Shown here: piece by piece, positions 6,854 through 16,366 of the stretch
Position numbering within the stretch: position 1 is the stretch's first letter
How the letters are laid out: every line of letters begins with the position of its first letter
Assembly (NCBI RefSeq): GCF_006442315.1
Contig: NZ_VFVY01000011.1
Coordinates: forward strand, 62,001 to 126,000
Source of the DNA: Mesorhizobium sp. B2-3-4
Lineage (GTDB): Bacteria; Pseudomonadota; Alphaproteobacteria; Rhizobiales; Rhizobiaceae
DNA length: 64,000 nucleotides
Direction: 5' to 3'
Program-made: the position numbers and the translations under genes
The notes under the pieces: generated by a model
Database searches by the model: none
Told to the model about the DNA's origin: nothing
Seen by the model: only the letters and a program-made list of their open reading frames with translations

Positions 6854-7342
6854 GCGTCTGCCTGTGTTGGGAAAATCGCGGGGACCTTGACCGGTTTCAT
6901 GACCCGCCCGCAAGAGCCAGATACAAGAAAACGAGTAAAGCCAGTGTCCGATGTCCGATGGCTTCGAAGACCGAAGGTTACGTTTTTGGAACGCCTCACG
7001 AAATTTTGTGTCGCGGCGCGCCCAAGTTTTTTGTGAATCGGTCTTGTATGGATTCTGGATTTCTGTCATAAAAATTTAGGACAGTAGTGCTGTCTTATTT
7101 TGTCGCACAAAACAGGATGGATTGGCGTATCGTTTGGGCCACTCCGGCTTTTGCCGCGAGCGACAAGTGGACGGACCAGCTCTGGCCTGTACGATACCAG
7201 ATGTGAACCAGCGGCGCGCCGCCCGGTTCGGCGATTTTGCAAGACGTGCCGTAAGGATGAAGGGCGAGCCCAAGTGTTTGCCAAGGCAAACCAGCGCCCC
7301 AGGCTGACCAAGGCCAGGTGGCGCGGAACGGAGGACAGGACG
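6854..7342. other. Gene-free divergent regulatory region, ltaE / gltB
   Basis: 489 bases between divergent genes. The middle (about 6990-7115) is AT-rich. On the plus strand, TTGTAT (7044-7049), 17 bases and CATAAA form a weak promoter candidate for gltB, followed by an inverted repeat GACAG-TAGTG-CTGTC (7080-7094) and the palindrome listed separately. This leaves a gltB leader of over 200 bases. The reading frame stays open through it, but the gltB start is clearly later. Confidence 0.55.
7098..7112. promoter_or_regulatory. Perfect palindrome TTTTGT-CGC-ACAAAA upstream of gltB
   Basis: A 6+3+6 inverted repeat, 230 bases before the gltB start and just after an AT-rich promoter-like stretch. 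Position and symmetry suggest an operator; gltBD genes are commonly controlled by Lrp/AsnC or LysR-type regulators. The regulator is unknown here. Confidence 0.4.
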
Positions 7343-10300
7343 ATGACGGAATTGACGCTCTCTGCGACGAACGGCCAGGCCGCGCAGACGAAAGCGGCTG
7401 CCGTCAAAAATACCTCCACTAAAAATCACGGGACTGCCAACGGCCCGACTGCCCAGGGTCTCTACGATCCGCGCAACGAGCATGACGCCTGCGGTGTCGG
7501 CTTCATCGTCAACATGAAGGGCGTGAAGTCGCATCAGATCGTCAAGGACGGGCTTGCCGTGCTCGAGAACCTGACGCATCGCGGCGCCGTCGGCGCCGAT
7601 CCGCTGGTGGGCGACGGCGCCGGCGTGCTGGTCCAGCTTCCCGACGCGTTCTTCCGCGAGGAGATGGCGGCGCAAGGCATCGAACTGCCGGCGGCGGGCC
7701 AGTATGGCGTGGGGCACTGGTTCATGCCCCAGGACGCGACCCTTCGCGCCCATATCGAGGACATCATCGCCGAATCGGCGCAGTCCGAGGGGCTGCCGCT
7801 CATCGGCTTCCGCGATGTGCCCGTCGACAATTCGTCGCTGTCGAAGGCGCCCGACATTGTCGCGTCCGAGCCGTTCCACCGGCAAGTGTTCATCGGCCGC
7901 ACGGCCGATATTCCCGATGACGAAGAGTACGAGGCCAGGCTCTATCTGCTGCGCAAGGTCATTTCGGGCCGCATCTATGCCGAGAACGACAACAAGGACA
8001 TCGGCGCCTATTGCGTGTCGTTGTCGGCGCGCACCATTGTCTACAAGGGCATGTTCCTCGCCTATCAGGTCGGCGCCTATTACAAGGATCTCAAGGATCC
8101 GCGTTTCGAAACGGCGCTGATCCTCGTCCATCAGCGTTTCTCGACCAACACCTTCCCGTCATGGAAGCTGGCGCATCCCTATCGCATGGTCGCGCACAAT
8201 GGCGAGATCAACACCGTGCGCGGCAACAACAACTGGATGGCGGCGCGCCAGGCATCGGTCGATTCCGAACTGTTCGGCAACAACATCTCCAAGCTCTGGC
8301 CGATCTCCTATGACGGCCAGTCGGACACGGCGTGCTTCGACAACGCGCTCGAGTTCCTGTTCCAGGGCGGTTATTCGCTCAGCCACGCCATGATGATGCT
8401 GATCCCGGAAGCCTGGGCCGGCAACAAGCTGATGGATGCCGACCGCAAGGCTTTCTACGAGTACCATGCGGCACTTATGGAGCCGTGGGACGGGCCGGCG
8501 GCGGTCGCCTTCACCGATGGCCGCCAGATCGGCGCCACGCTCGACCGCAATGGTTTGCGTCCGGCGCGCTACATCGTCACCGACGATGACCGCGTCATCA
8601 TGGCTTCGGAAGCCGGCGTGCTGCCGGTGCCGGAGGAGAAGATCGTGCAGAAGTGGCGGCTGCAGCCCGGCCGCATGCTTCTGATCGACCTTGCCAAGGG
8701 CCGCATCGTCCCCGACGAGGAGATCAAGTCGGAGATCGCGACCAGGCACCCCTACAAGACCTGGCTCACCAACACGCAGCTCATCCTGGAAGATTTGAAG
8801 CCGGTCGAGCCGCGCGCGCTGCGCAAGGATGTCAGCCTGCTCGATCGCCAGCAGGCGTTCGGCTACACCCAGGAAGACACCAAGCTGCTGATGTCGCCGA
8901 TGGCGACCACAGGCCAGGAAGCCGTCGGTTCGATGGGCACCGACACGCCGATCTCGGCGATGTCGGACAAGTCGAAGCTGCTCTACACCTATTTCAAGCA
9001 GAACTTCGCCCAGGTCACCAACCCGCCGATCGACCCGATCCGCGAGGAGCTGGTGATGAGCCTGGTGTCGTTCATCGGACCGCGGCCGAACATCTTCGAC
9101 CTTGTCGGCAATTCCCGCCGCAAGCGGCTCGAGGTGCGCCAGCCGATCCTGACCAATGGCGACCTGGAAAAGATCCGTTCGATCGGTCACACCGAGGACC
9201 GCTTCGACACCAAGACGATCGACATCACCTATGGGTCGAGCGAGGGCGCGGCCGGTATGCAGGGCGCTGTCGAACGTCTGTGCGAGCGGGCCGAAGCAGC
9301 GGTCGCCGGCGGCTACAACATCATCATCCTGTCCGACCGCCAGCTCGGGCCGGACCGCATCGCCATTCCCGCGCTGCTGGCGACGGCGGCGGTGCACCAC
9401 CATCTCATCCGCAAGGGCCTGCGCACTGCGGTCGGCCTGGTCGTGGAATCCGGCGAGCCGCGCGAGGTGCATCATTTCTGCTGCCTCGCCGGCTACGGCG
9501 CGGAAGCGATCAATCCCTACCTCGCCTTCGACACGCTGCTCGACATGCACAAGCGCGGCGAGTTGCCCGAAGAAGTCGACGCCTATGAAGTGGTGTCGCG
9601 CTACATCAAGTCGATCGGCAAGGGTATCCTCAAGGTGATGTCCAAGATGGGCATCTCGACCTACCAGTCCTATTGCGGCGCGCAGATCTTCGACGCCATC
9701 GGGCTGAAGTCGGATTTCGTACAGCAATATTTCACCGGCACGGCGACGCTGATCGAAGGCGTCGGGCTGGATGAGGTCGCAGGTGAAACCGTGAGCCGCC
9801 ACACGGACGGTTTCGGCAGCGATCCGGTGCTGCGCAACAGCCTGGATGTCGGTGGCGAATATCTGTTCCGCATGCGCGGCGAGGCGCATATGTGGTCACC
9901 GGATGCGGTCGCCACCTTGCAGCACGCCGTGCGCCAGGGCTCGTGGGAGACGTTCAAGGACTATTCGGCGCAGATCGACAGCGAGACGGCCCGCGCCCAG
10001 ACCATTCGGGGCCTGTTCAAGATCAGGCTGGCGGACGAGACCGGGCGCAAGAAGGTGGCGCTCGACGACGTCATGCCGGCCGCCGAGATCGTCAAGCGCT
10101 TCTCGACCGGGGCGATGTCGTTCGGCTCGATCTCCAGGGAGGCGCACACCACGCTGGCGCGCGCGATGAACCAGATCGGCGGCAAGTCGAACACCGGCGA
10201 GGGTGGCGAAGAAGCCGACCGTTACCTGCCGCTGCCCGGCGGCGGCAAGAACCCCGAACGCTCGGCGATCAAGCAGGTCGCGTCGGGACGGTTCGGCGTG

Positions 10301-12076
10301 ACGGCGGAGTATCTCGTCAATTCCGATGTAATGCAGATCAAGGTGGCGCAGGGCGCCAAGCCAGGCGAGGGCGGCCAATTGCCCGGCCACAAGGTCGATG
10401 CGACCATCGCCAAGGTGAGGCATTCGACGCCTGGCGTCGGCCTGATCTCGCCGCCGCCACATCACGACATCTACTCGATCGAGGATCTGGCGCAGCTGAT
10501 CTACGACCTGAAGAACGTCAATCCGGCGGCCGACGTGTCGGTCAAGCTGGTGTCGGAAGTCGGCGTCGGCACGGTCGCGGCCGGTGTCGCCAAGGCGCGC
10601 GCCGACCACATCACCATTTCGGGCTATGATGGCGGTACCGGCGCCTCACCGCTGACCTCGCTCAAGCATGCCGGCTCCCCATGGGAAATGGGTCTCGCCG
10701 AGACGCACCAGACGCTGGTGCTGAACGGCCTGCGCTCCCGCGTGGCGCTGCAGGTCGATGGCGGCCTGCGCACCGGGCGCGACGTCATCATCGGCGCGCT
10801 GCTCGGCGCCGACGAGTTCGGCTTCTCGACCGCGCCGCTGATCGCGGCCGGCTGCATCATGATGCGCAAGTGCCATCTCAATACCTGCCCGGTCGGTGTG
10901 GCGACACAGGACCCGGTGCTGCGCAAGCGTTTCAAGGGCACGCCCGAGCATGTCATCAACTTCTTCTTCTATGTCGCGGAAGAGGTGCGGGCACTGCTCG
11001 CCGAGATGGGCTTTACCCATATCGACCAGATCATCGGCGACGCCGACCTTCTGGAGAAGCGCGACGTGATCCAGCACTGGAAAGCGCGCGGGCTCGACTT
11101 TTCGAAGATGTTCTACAAGCCCGATGCGCCGCATGAAGCGGTGCACTGGACCGAACGGCAGAAGCATCCGATCGACGATGTGCTCGACCGCAAGCTGATC
11201 GAACTGGCCAAGCCCGCACTGGAGGCCAAGCAACCGGTCAAGATCGAGGTCGATATCCGCAATGTCGACCGTTCGACGGGCGCCATGCTGTCGGGTGAAG
11301 TGGCCAAGCGCTTCAAGCACAAGGGGCTGCGCGAGGACACGATTTCGGTGAAGCTCACCGGCACAGCCGGCCAGTCGTTCGCCGCCTTCCTGGCGCGCGG
11401 CATCTCGTTCGAGCTGGTGGGCGCCGGCAACGACTATGTCGGCAAGGGCCTGTCGGGTGGGCGCATCGTCATCCGGCCGCCGGAAGAAGCGAAAATCGTC
11501 GCCGCCAACTCCATCATCGTCGGCAACACGGTGCTCTACGGCGCGACAGAAGGAGAGGCCTATTTCGCCGGTGTCGCCGGTGAGCGCTTCGCGGTGCGTA
11601 ATTCCGGCGTCGCCGCCGTTGTCGAAGGCGTCGGCGACCATGGCTGCGAATACATGACCGGCGGCGTCGTCGTCGTCATCGGCAAGACCGGCCGCAACTT
11701 CGCCGCCGGCATGTCGGGCGGTGTCGCCTATGTGCTCGATGAAGCCGGCGATTTCGCAGAGCGTTGCAACATGGCTATGGTCGAACTGGAGCCGGTTCCG
11801 GAGGAGGACGACCTGATGGAGAAGCTGTTGCACCATGGCGGCGATCTCGATCACAAGGGCCGCGTCGACGTGTCGGGCGACATGACCAGCCATGACGAGG
11901 AGCGGCTCTACCAGCTGATCTCGAACCACGTGCACTATACGGGTTCGGTGCGCGGCCGCGCGATCCTCGACGACTGGGCGACGTTCCGGCCGAAGTTCCG
12001 CAAGATCATGCCGGTCGAATACCGCCGCGCGCTGATCGAGATGGAACGCATGCGCATGGGCGTCGCGGCCGAATAG
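7343..12076 (+). CDS. gltB: Glutamate synthase (NADPH) large subunit
   Basis: 1577 residues from the ATG at 7343, preceded by GGAGGACAGGACG. It takes the amide of glutamine to 2-oxoglutarate, giving two glutamates; it is the nitrogen-assimilation partner of glutamine synthetase. The N-terminal propeptide of about 49 residues ends at DAC, leaving Cys50 as the class II amidotransferase nucleophile. Then come the central domain, the FMN-binding TIM barrel with GYDGGTGASP, the 3Fe-4S cysteines in CIMMRKCHLNTCPVG near residues 1170-1186, and the C-terminal beta-helix with repeated G-rich turns. An apparent in-frame extension back to 7100 is not conserved. gltD follows after 141 bases. Confidence 0.97.
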   Translation: MTELTLSATNGQAAQTKAAAVKNTSTKNHGTANGPTAQGLYDPRNEHDACGVGFIVNMKGVKSHQIVKDGLAVLENLTHRGAVGADPLVGDGAGVLVQLPDAFFREEMAAQGIELPAAGQYGVGHWFMPQDATLRAHIEDIIAESAQSEGLPLIGFRDVPVDNSSLSKAPDIVASEPFHRQVFIGRTADIPDDEEYEARLYLLRKVISGRIYAENDNKDIGAYCVSLSARTIVYKGMFLAYQVGAYYKDLKDPRFETALILVHQRFSTNTFPSWKLAHPYRMVAHNGEINTVRGNNNWMAARQASVDSELFGNNISKLWPISYDGQSDTACFDNALEFLFQGGYSLSHAMMMLIPEAWAGNKLMDADRKAFYEYHAALMEPWDGPAAVAFTDGRQIGATLDRNGLRPARYIVTDDDRVIMASEAGVLPVPEEKIVQKWRLQPGRMLLIDLAKGRIVPDEEIKSEIATRHPYKTWLTNTQLILEDLKPVEPRALRKDVSLLDRQQAFGYTQEDTKLLMSPMATTGQEAVGSMGTDTPISAMSDKSKLLYTYFKQNFAQVTNPPIDPIREELVMSLVSFIGPRPNIFDLVGNSRRKRLEVRQPILTNGDLEKIRSIGHTEDRFDTKTIDITYGSSEGAAGMQGAVERLCERAEAAVAGGYNIIILSDRQLGPDRIAIPALLATAAVHHHLIRKGLRTAVGLVVESGEPREVHHFCCLAGYGAEAINPYLAFDTLLDMHKRGELPEEVDAYEVVSRYIKSIGKGILKVMSKMGISTYQSYCGAQIFDAIGLKSDFVQQYFTGTATLIEGVGLDEVAGETVSRHTDGFGSDPVLRNSLDVGGEYLFRMRGEAHMWSPDAVATLQHAVRQGSWETFKDYSAQIDSETARAQTIRGLFKIRLADETGRKKVALDDVMPAAEIVKRFSTGAMSFGSISREAHTTLARAMNQIGGKSNTGEGGEEADRYLPLPGGGKNPERSAIKQVASGRFGVTAEYLVNSDVMQIKVAQGAKPGEGGQLPGHKVDATIAKVRHSTPGVGLISPPPHHDIYSIEDLAQLIYDLKNVNPAADVSVKLVSEVGVGTVAAGVAKARADHITISGYDGGTGASPLTSLKHAGSPWEMGLAETHQTLVLNGLRSRVALQVDGGLRTGRDVIIGALLGADEFGFSTAPLIAAGCIMMRKCHLNTCPVGVATQDPVLRKRFKGTPEHVINFFFYVAEEVRALLAEMGFTHIDQIIGDADLLEKRDVIQHWKARGLDFSKMFYKPDAPHEAVHWTERQKHPIDDVLDRKLIELAKPALEAKQPVKIEVDIRNVDRSTGAMLSGEVAKRFKHKGLREDTISVKLTGTAGQSFAAFLARGISFELVGAGNDYVGKGLSGGRIVIRPPEEAKIVAANSIIVGNTVLYGATEGEAYFAGVAGERFAVRNSGVAAVVEGVGDHGCEYMTGGVVVVIGKTGRNFAAGMSGGVAYVLDEAGDFAERCNMAMVELEPVPEEDDLMEKLLHHGGDLDHKGRVDVSGDMTSHDEERLYQLISNHVHYTGSVRGRAILDDWATFRPKFRKIMPVEYRRALIEMERMRMGVAAE

Positions 12077-12088
12077 ATTTTCGCTAGG

Positions 12089-12112
12089 GCCGGGAAGCCA
12101 AGGTTTCCCGGC
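12089..12112 (+). other. Hairpin between gltB and gltD
   Basis: An 8-bp perfect stem GCCGGGAA / TTCCCGGC with a short loop, 12 bases after the gltB stop, with no T tract. It could protect the gltB 3' end or reduce read-through into gltD, giving unequal subunit expression. Confidence 0.5.
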
Positions 12113-12217
12113 TTGATGTCACCGATAATTTGACCGCTTGCGTAAGGTTGCCACGGCCACCTCAAGGGGTTAACGGGTGCGGCGAAGACCGCACCATCTG
12201 GACAGCAGGAACTGACC

Positions 12218-13672
12218 ATGGGCAAGGTAACAGGCTTTCTCGAAATCGACCGTCAGGTGCACAAGTACCAGCCGGCCTCCGACCGCATCCGGCATTTCCG
12301 CGAATTCACGCTGCCGATGTCGGACAAGGAGGTCGAGAAACAGGCCGCGCGCTGCATGGATTGCGGCATTCCATTCTGCCACGGGCCGACAGGCTGCCCG
12401 ATCCACAACCAGATCCCGGACTGGAACGACCTCGTCTACAACAGGGACTGGGACAACGCGATCCGCAACCTGCATTCGACCAACAATTTCCCGGAGTTCA
12501 CCGGCCGCATCTGTCCCGCGCCCTGCGAGGAAGCCTGCACGCTGAACCTCGAGGATATTCCGGTTGCCATCAAGACGGTCGAACAGGCTATCGCCGACAA
12601 GGCCTATGAGACCGGTCATATCAGGCCCTATCCGCCGGAGAAGAAGACCGGCAAGCGGGTCGCCATCATCGGCTCCGGCCCGGCCGGCATGGCGGCCGCC
12701 CAGCAGCTCGGCCGTGCAGGGCACGACGTCCATGTCTATGAGCGCGAGAGCCGCCCGGGCGGGCTGATGCGCTACGGCATTCCCGACTTCAAGATCGAGA
12801 AGCACTATATCGACCGGCGCATCGAGCAGATGCAGGGCGAGGGCGTGACCTTCCATTGCGGCGTCAATGTCGGCGTCGACAAGCCCGTCGCCGAACTGCT
12901 CGCCGAGCATGATGCCGTGCTCTATTGCGGCGGCTCGGAAACGCCGCGCGCGGCCAATATTCCGGGAGACGATCTCGGCGGCGTCCACGATGCCATGCCC
13001 TATCTGGTGCAGCAGAACCGCCGTGTCGGCGGCGAGCCGATCCAGTCGGTGGCCTGGCCGTCGCATCCGATCATCGCCGGCGGCCAGCATGTCGTCGTCG
13101 TCGGCGGCGGCGACACCGCGTCCGACTGCGTCGGCACCGCCTTCCGCCAGGGCGCGGTGCGCGTCACCCAGCTCGACATCCGCCCGCAACCGCCCGAGAA
13201 GGAAGACAAGCTCGCGGTCTGGCCCTATTGGGCGACCAAGATGCGCACCTCGTCTTCGCAGGCCGAGGGCGCGGAGCGCGAATTCCAGGTGGCGACGCTC
13301 GAATTCATCGGCGAGGAAGGCCAGCTCACCGGCGTAAAGTGCTGCGAGGTCGACGAGAGGCGCAAGCCGATCGCAGGCACCGAATTCGTCATCCGCGCCG
13401 ACCTCGCTTTCATCGCCATCGGCTTTGCCGGGCCGGCAACGGCCGGCGTGGCGGCTGAACTCGAAGGCGAGATGAAGATCGTCACCGACAGCCGCCGCTC
13501 GAGGAATGTCGAGGCCAATGACCGCGATTACAGGACCAGCGTCGACCGGCTCTATGCAGCTGGCGACGTGCGCCGCGGCCAGTCGCTGGTGGTCTGGGCA
13601 ATCCGCGAGGGCCGCCAGGCGGCGCGCTCGATCGACGAGGCGCTGATGGGGTCGAGCGTGCTGCCGCGCTAA
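12218..13672 (+). CDS. gltD: Glutamate synthase small subunit
   Basis: 484 residues. It supplies electrons from NADPH through FAD and two 4Fe-4S clusters to the large subunit. The N terminus carries the cluster ligands C46-C49-C54-C60 and C99-C103-C107; the FAD Rossmann motif VAIIGSGPAGMAAA lies at 148-161 and the NADPH motif VVVVGGGDTASDCVG near 290. The length matches proteobacterial GltD. The last bases overlap by four with the stop of the convergent DUF459 gene. Transcribed with or after gltB. Confidence 0.96.
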   Translation: MGKVTGFLEIDRQVHKYQPASDRIRHFREFTLPMSDKEVEKQAARCMDCGIPFCHGPTGCPIHNQIPDWNDLVYNRDWDNAIRNLHSTNNFPEFTGRICPAPCEEACTLNLEDIPVAIKTVEQAIADKAYETGHIRPYPPEKKTGKRVAIIGSGPAGMAAAQQLGRAGHDVHVYERESRPGGLMRYGIPDFKIEKHYIDRRIEQMQGEGVTFHCGVNVGVDKPVAELLAEHDAVLYCGGSETPRAANIPGDDLGGVHDAMPYLVQQNRRVGGEPIQSVAWPSHPIIAGGQHVVVVGGGDTASDCVGTAFRQGAVRVTQLDIRPQPPEKEDKLAVWPYWATKMRTSSSQAEGAEREFQVATLEFIGEEGQLTGVKCCEVDERRKPIAGTEFVIRADLAFIAIGFAGPATAGVAAELEGEMKIVTDSRRSRNVEANDRDYRTSVDRLYAAGDVRRGQSLVVWAIREGRQAARSIDEALMGSSVLPR

Positions 13673-14901
13673 GGATTGATCGCCGTCGTCGTGTCGCTTG
13701 CAGCGGCCGTGGCCGCCGGACTTGCCTTGGGCGGCCAGGAAAAGTCGTCGGCGCGTCCGGGTGAAGCGTCCGGCGCCTTGCCCTCGATCACCAGCTTTTC
13801 CCCCGGAAGAGCCGGATTGGCCTGTGCCGGAGGGGCGGTGCCGAGCAATTCGGTGCCGCCGTCGAGCGCGGGATCGCTGAGCAGCATCGGCTGGGTTCGA
13901 TCGATAACGATGGGCGCTGCCGCCGGAGCTGGAGCCTCGACAGGTGCGCCTGCCGGCGCCGCCGCCGGTGCGACGCTTCCAGGCGCCGCCAGTCCAAGGA
14001 TCTTCAGCAGCGGCTTTTCAGTATAGAAGGCGAGTTTGCGCTTGCCGGCCTTGGACACGTTGATGCCGTCATCGGCGCGCAGCCGCACCGGCTGGCCGTT
14101 CATGTCGGGACCGTTGGTGATGAAGGCACCATTCTCGTCGACGAAGCCATCCCAGACATCGACGAATTCGCCGCCATGGCTCTCGGCCGCCTTGTGGTAG
14201 ATGTCGTTGAAGGCCAGCATGTCGGAGGTCATCTTCGGCACCCGGAAGGCCGGCATGCCGACCCACAGGAAAGGCACCTTGGCGGTGGCGATCGCCTTGC
14301 CGAGTTCGTCGGTGCGGCGTTCGTACTCCTTGGTCCAGTTTTCGGAGCGGGGTTGCTCGCGCACGTCGCCGACCTTCATCTGCTGGCGGTCGTTGGAACC
14401 CAGCATGACGACCACGGCGGCCGGTTTTTCGGTTTCGATCAGCGATTTGATCTGTTCGGGCCAGTTGTAGAAATCATCGCGCACGAAGCCCGACGAACCG
14501 TTGCTGCGGACAATGATCCGGACGCCGGTATTCTCGGCGAAGGCCTCGTCCAGACCTTCGGAGAGGCCTGTCGCCATGAAGTCGCCGACCACCAGGACGG
14601 TGCGGGCATCAGGCGCTTTTTCGGCAACGGGCGTTACGGGCTCTGCTGGCGGGCGCGGCGCACGAGGCTTTTTCTTCGGCTTGGGCCTTGCCTTCTGGAT
14701 GTCCTGCGGCGGCTCTACGCGCTCGCTGCGGCGGGGAAACAGAAGGTCGCGCAACGACCAGCCCCGGCTTTGCTGCGGCTGGTCCTGTGCCATGGCCGGA
14801 GCATGGATGGCGCCGGCCATGGCGATGGCGAGCACGGCGAGGGCCAGGATCAGCACCGGCATGCGACGAACGAACGTGCCGATGCGCGCAGGCCAAACCA
14901 A
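13669..14901 (-). CDS. DUF459 SGNH-hydrolase-like periplasmic protein
   Basis: 410 residues starting at TTG with AGGGAGGGAG just upstream. An N-terminal membrane anchor or signal (about 14-38), a Lys/Pro-rich linker (60-95), then the SGNH fold at about 100-310, and an Ala/Pro-rich tail. Block III LGSNDRQ (167-173) is intact, but block I reads GDFMATG, with Phe where the catalytic Ser should be, and block V reads DDGIN, with Asn in place of His. It is therefore probably not a classical esterase. Transcribed 31 bases after the MltB-type transglycosylase gene, suggesting an envelope role, perhaps linked to peptidoglycan or polysaccharide O-acetyl groups (inference). Confidence 0.8.
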   Translation of the reverse strand: MVWPARIGTFVRRMPVLILALAVLAIAMAGAIHAPAMAQDQPQQSRGWSLRDLLFPRRSERVEPPQDIQKARPKPKKKPRAPRPPAEPVTPVAEKAPDARTVLVVGDFMATGLSEGLDEAFAENTGVRIIVRSNGSSGFVRDDFYNWPEQIKSLIETEKPAAVVVMLGSNDRQQMKVGDVREQPRSENWTKEYERRTDELGKAIATAKVPFLWVGMPAFRVPKMTSDMLAFNDIYHKAAESHGGEFVDVWDGFVDENGAFITNGPDMNGQPVRLRADDGINVSKAGKRKLAFYTEKPLLKILGLAAPGSVAPAAAPAGAPVEAPAPAAAPIVIDRTQPMLLSDPALDGGTELLGTAPPAQANPALPGEKLVIEGKAPDASPGRADDFSWPPKASPAATAAASDTTTAINP

Positions 14902-14932
14902 TCGCTCCCTCCCTACTCAACCACGTCAGGCT

Positions 14933-16156
14933 TTATTTCTGCCTGAGCCATTTCAGCACTTCCATGCTCGGATAGCCATCCTGGGTCAAGCCGACCTTTG
15001 CCTGATAGGCCATGATGGCCGTCTTGGAGCCGTCGCCGATCTTACCGTCGAATTTGCCGTCATAAAGGCCGTGCTGGGAAAGCCGCTTCTGCAACTCCTG
15101 CCTCTCTTCGAAGGAGAGCTTGGTGAACGGACGTTTCCAATCCTGGACCAGGCCATTGCCGCCGGCGATCTCATCGGCAAGCAGGCCGACGGCGAGCGCG
15201 TATTTGTCGGCATTGTTGTAGGCCTTGATGACCGAGAAATTCCTGATCATCAGGAAAGCCGGTCCGCCACGGCCGTCCGGCACTTTCAGCGTCGCCTTGT
15301 CGGTGAGGTTCTTGAACGGCTTGCCGCTGGCCCTGACGACCCCGAGCGCCTGCCATTGCGCCAGCGTCTTCGAACCGCCCGGCAGCTTGCCGGCAGGCAG
15401 CGCGACTTCGTAGCCCCAGGTCTTGCCGGCCTGCCAGCCGTTCTTCTTCAAGAGATTGGCCGACGTCGCCAGCGCATCGGGGATGGAATTCCAGATGTCG
15501 CGCTTGCCATTGCCGTCCATATCGACGGCATAGTGCTGGTAGCTGGTCGGGATGAACTGGGTCTGGCCCATGGCGCCCGCCCAGGAGCCCATCAGGTGGC
15601 TTTCGTCGATATCGCCGGTCTGCAGGATCTTCAGCGCGGCTACCAGCTGGGTGCGGGCATATTTCGAGCGCTTCGGATCGCCATAACCCAGGGTCGCCAG
15701 CGAACGGATGACATTGCGCATGATGTCGTCGCGCTTGAGGATCTCGCCATAGTTCGATTCCATCGACCAGATGGCCAGGAGAACGTAGCGGTCGACGCCG
15801 AACCGGGCCTCGATCCTGTCCAGCCAAGGCTTCCACTTTTTCGCCATCTGCTGTCCGACGGAGACGGACTGGTCATGAACGCGGTTGTCGAAATAGTCCC
15901 AGGCGGGTGCGGTGAATTCGGGCTGGGTGCGCGCCTTTTCCAACACCACTGGATCGGGTTCCCTGATGTCGCGGAAAGCCTGGTCGTAGACGGCGCCGGA
16001 AACGCCGCCCGCCACGGCGGTGGCGCGGAAGCCGGCGACCCATTGCCTGAAGCCGGCGTCGGCGAAGGCCGGCCCTGTGGGGATCAGCAAGGCGAGCGAG
16101 AGGCCGGCCGCCGTCATGACGCTGGTGAAACGCTTTGCGGCATAGCGAACGGACAT
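14933..16156 (-). CDS. Lytic murein transglycosylase, MltB-like, with peptidoglycan-binding domain
   Basis: 407 residues from the ATG at 16156, which has AAGGAGG upstream. A signal peptide (about 1-33) directs it to the periplasm, where it cleaves the MurNAc-GlcNAc bond with formation of 1,6-anhydroMurNAc. The catalytic domain covers about 36-330, with Glu133 in IWSMESNYG and the MltB-type stretch SWAGAMGQTQFIP. A peptidoglycan-binding-1 domain ends the protein (about 350-405, YDGKFDGKIGDGSKTAIMAYQ). No lipobox, so soluble (SltB/MltB family 3). Upstream member of a two-gene unit with DUF459 and divergent from galU. Confidence 0.92.
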   Translation of the reverse strand: MSVRYAAKRFTSVMTAAGLSLALLIPTGPAFADAGFRQWVAGFRATAVAGGVSGAVYDQAFRDIREPDPVVLEKARTQPEFTAPAWDYFDNRVHDQSVSVGQQMAKKWKPWLDRIEARFGVDRYVLLAIWSMESNYGEILKRDDIMRNVIRSLATLGYGDPKRSKYARTQLVAALKILQTGDIDESHLMGSWAGAMGQTQFIPTSYQHYAVDMDGNGKRDIWNSIPDALATSANLLKKNGWQAGKTWGYEVALPAGKLPGGSKTLAQWQALGVVRASGKPFKNLTDKATLKVPDGRGGPAFLMIRNFSVIKAYNNADKYALAVGLLADEIAGGNGLVQDWKRPFTKLSFEERQELQKRLSQHGLYDGKFDGKIGDGSKTAIMAYQAKVGLTQDGYPSMEVLKWLRQK

Positions 16157-16366
16157 GTTTTCCTCCTTCTCTGTCTCAGGAAAGACCATTCATCGCCGAA
16201 CCGGGTTAGGAATTAGTTTACCATAGGCGTTGCCTGGAACGAAAAGACACCTCGATGCTTTAACCGGTGGACGTTTCCCTCAACCGCCCAGTAATCTTTA
16301 ATTCCGGCGTGAAAATGTCGCGAGACGGGGATTGCGGAGCCGGCCAGCAAACGGATAATTGAAAGC

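Noticed and set aside
7100..7342. Extension of gltB by 81 codons upstream
   Set aside because: No conservation, a palindrome and promoter-like sequence lie inside, and GGAGGACAGG precedes the ATG at 7343.
8159..9889. A 576-codon open frame on the minus strand inside gltB
   Set aside because: Antisense shadow of a highly conserved gene; no ribosome site, no recognisable domain.
10646..11935. A 429-codon open frame on the minus strand inside gltB
   Set aside because: Same reason as above; the gltB frame holds the iron-sulphur cysteines and FMN motifs.
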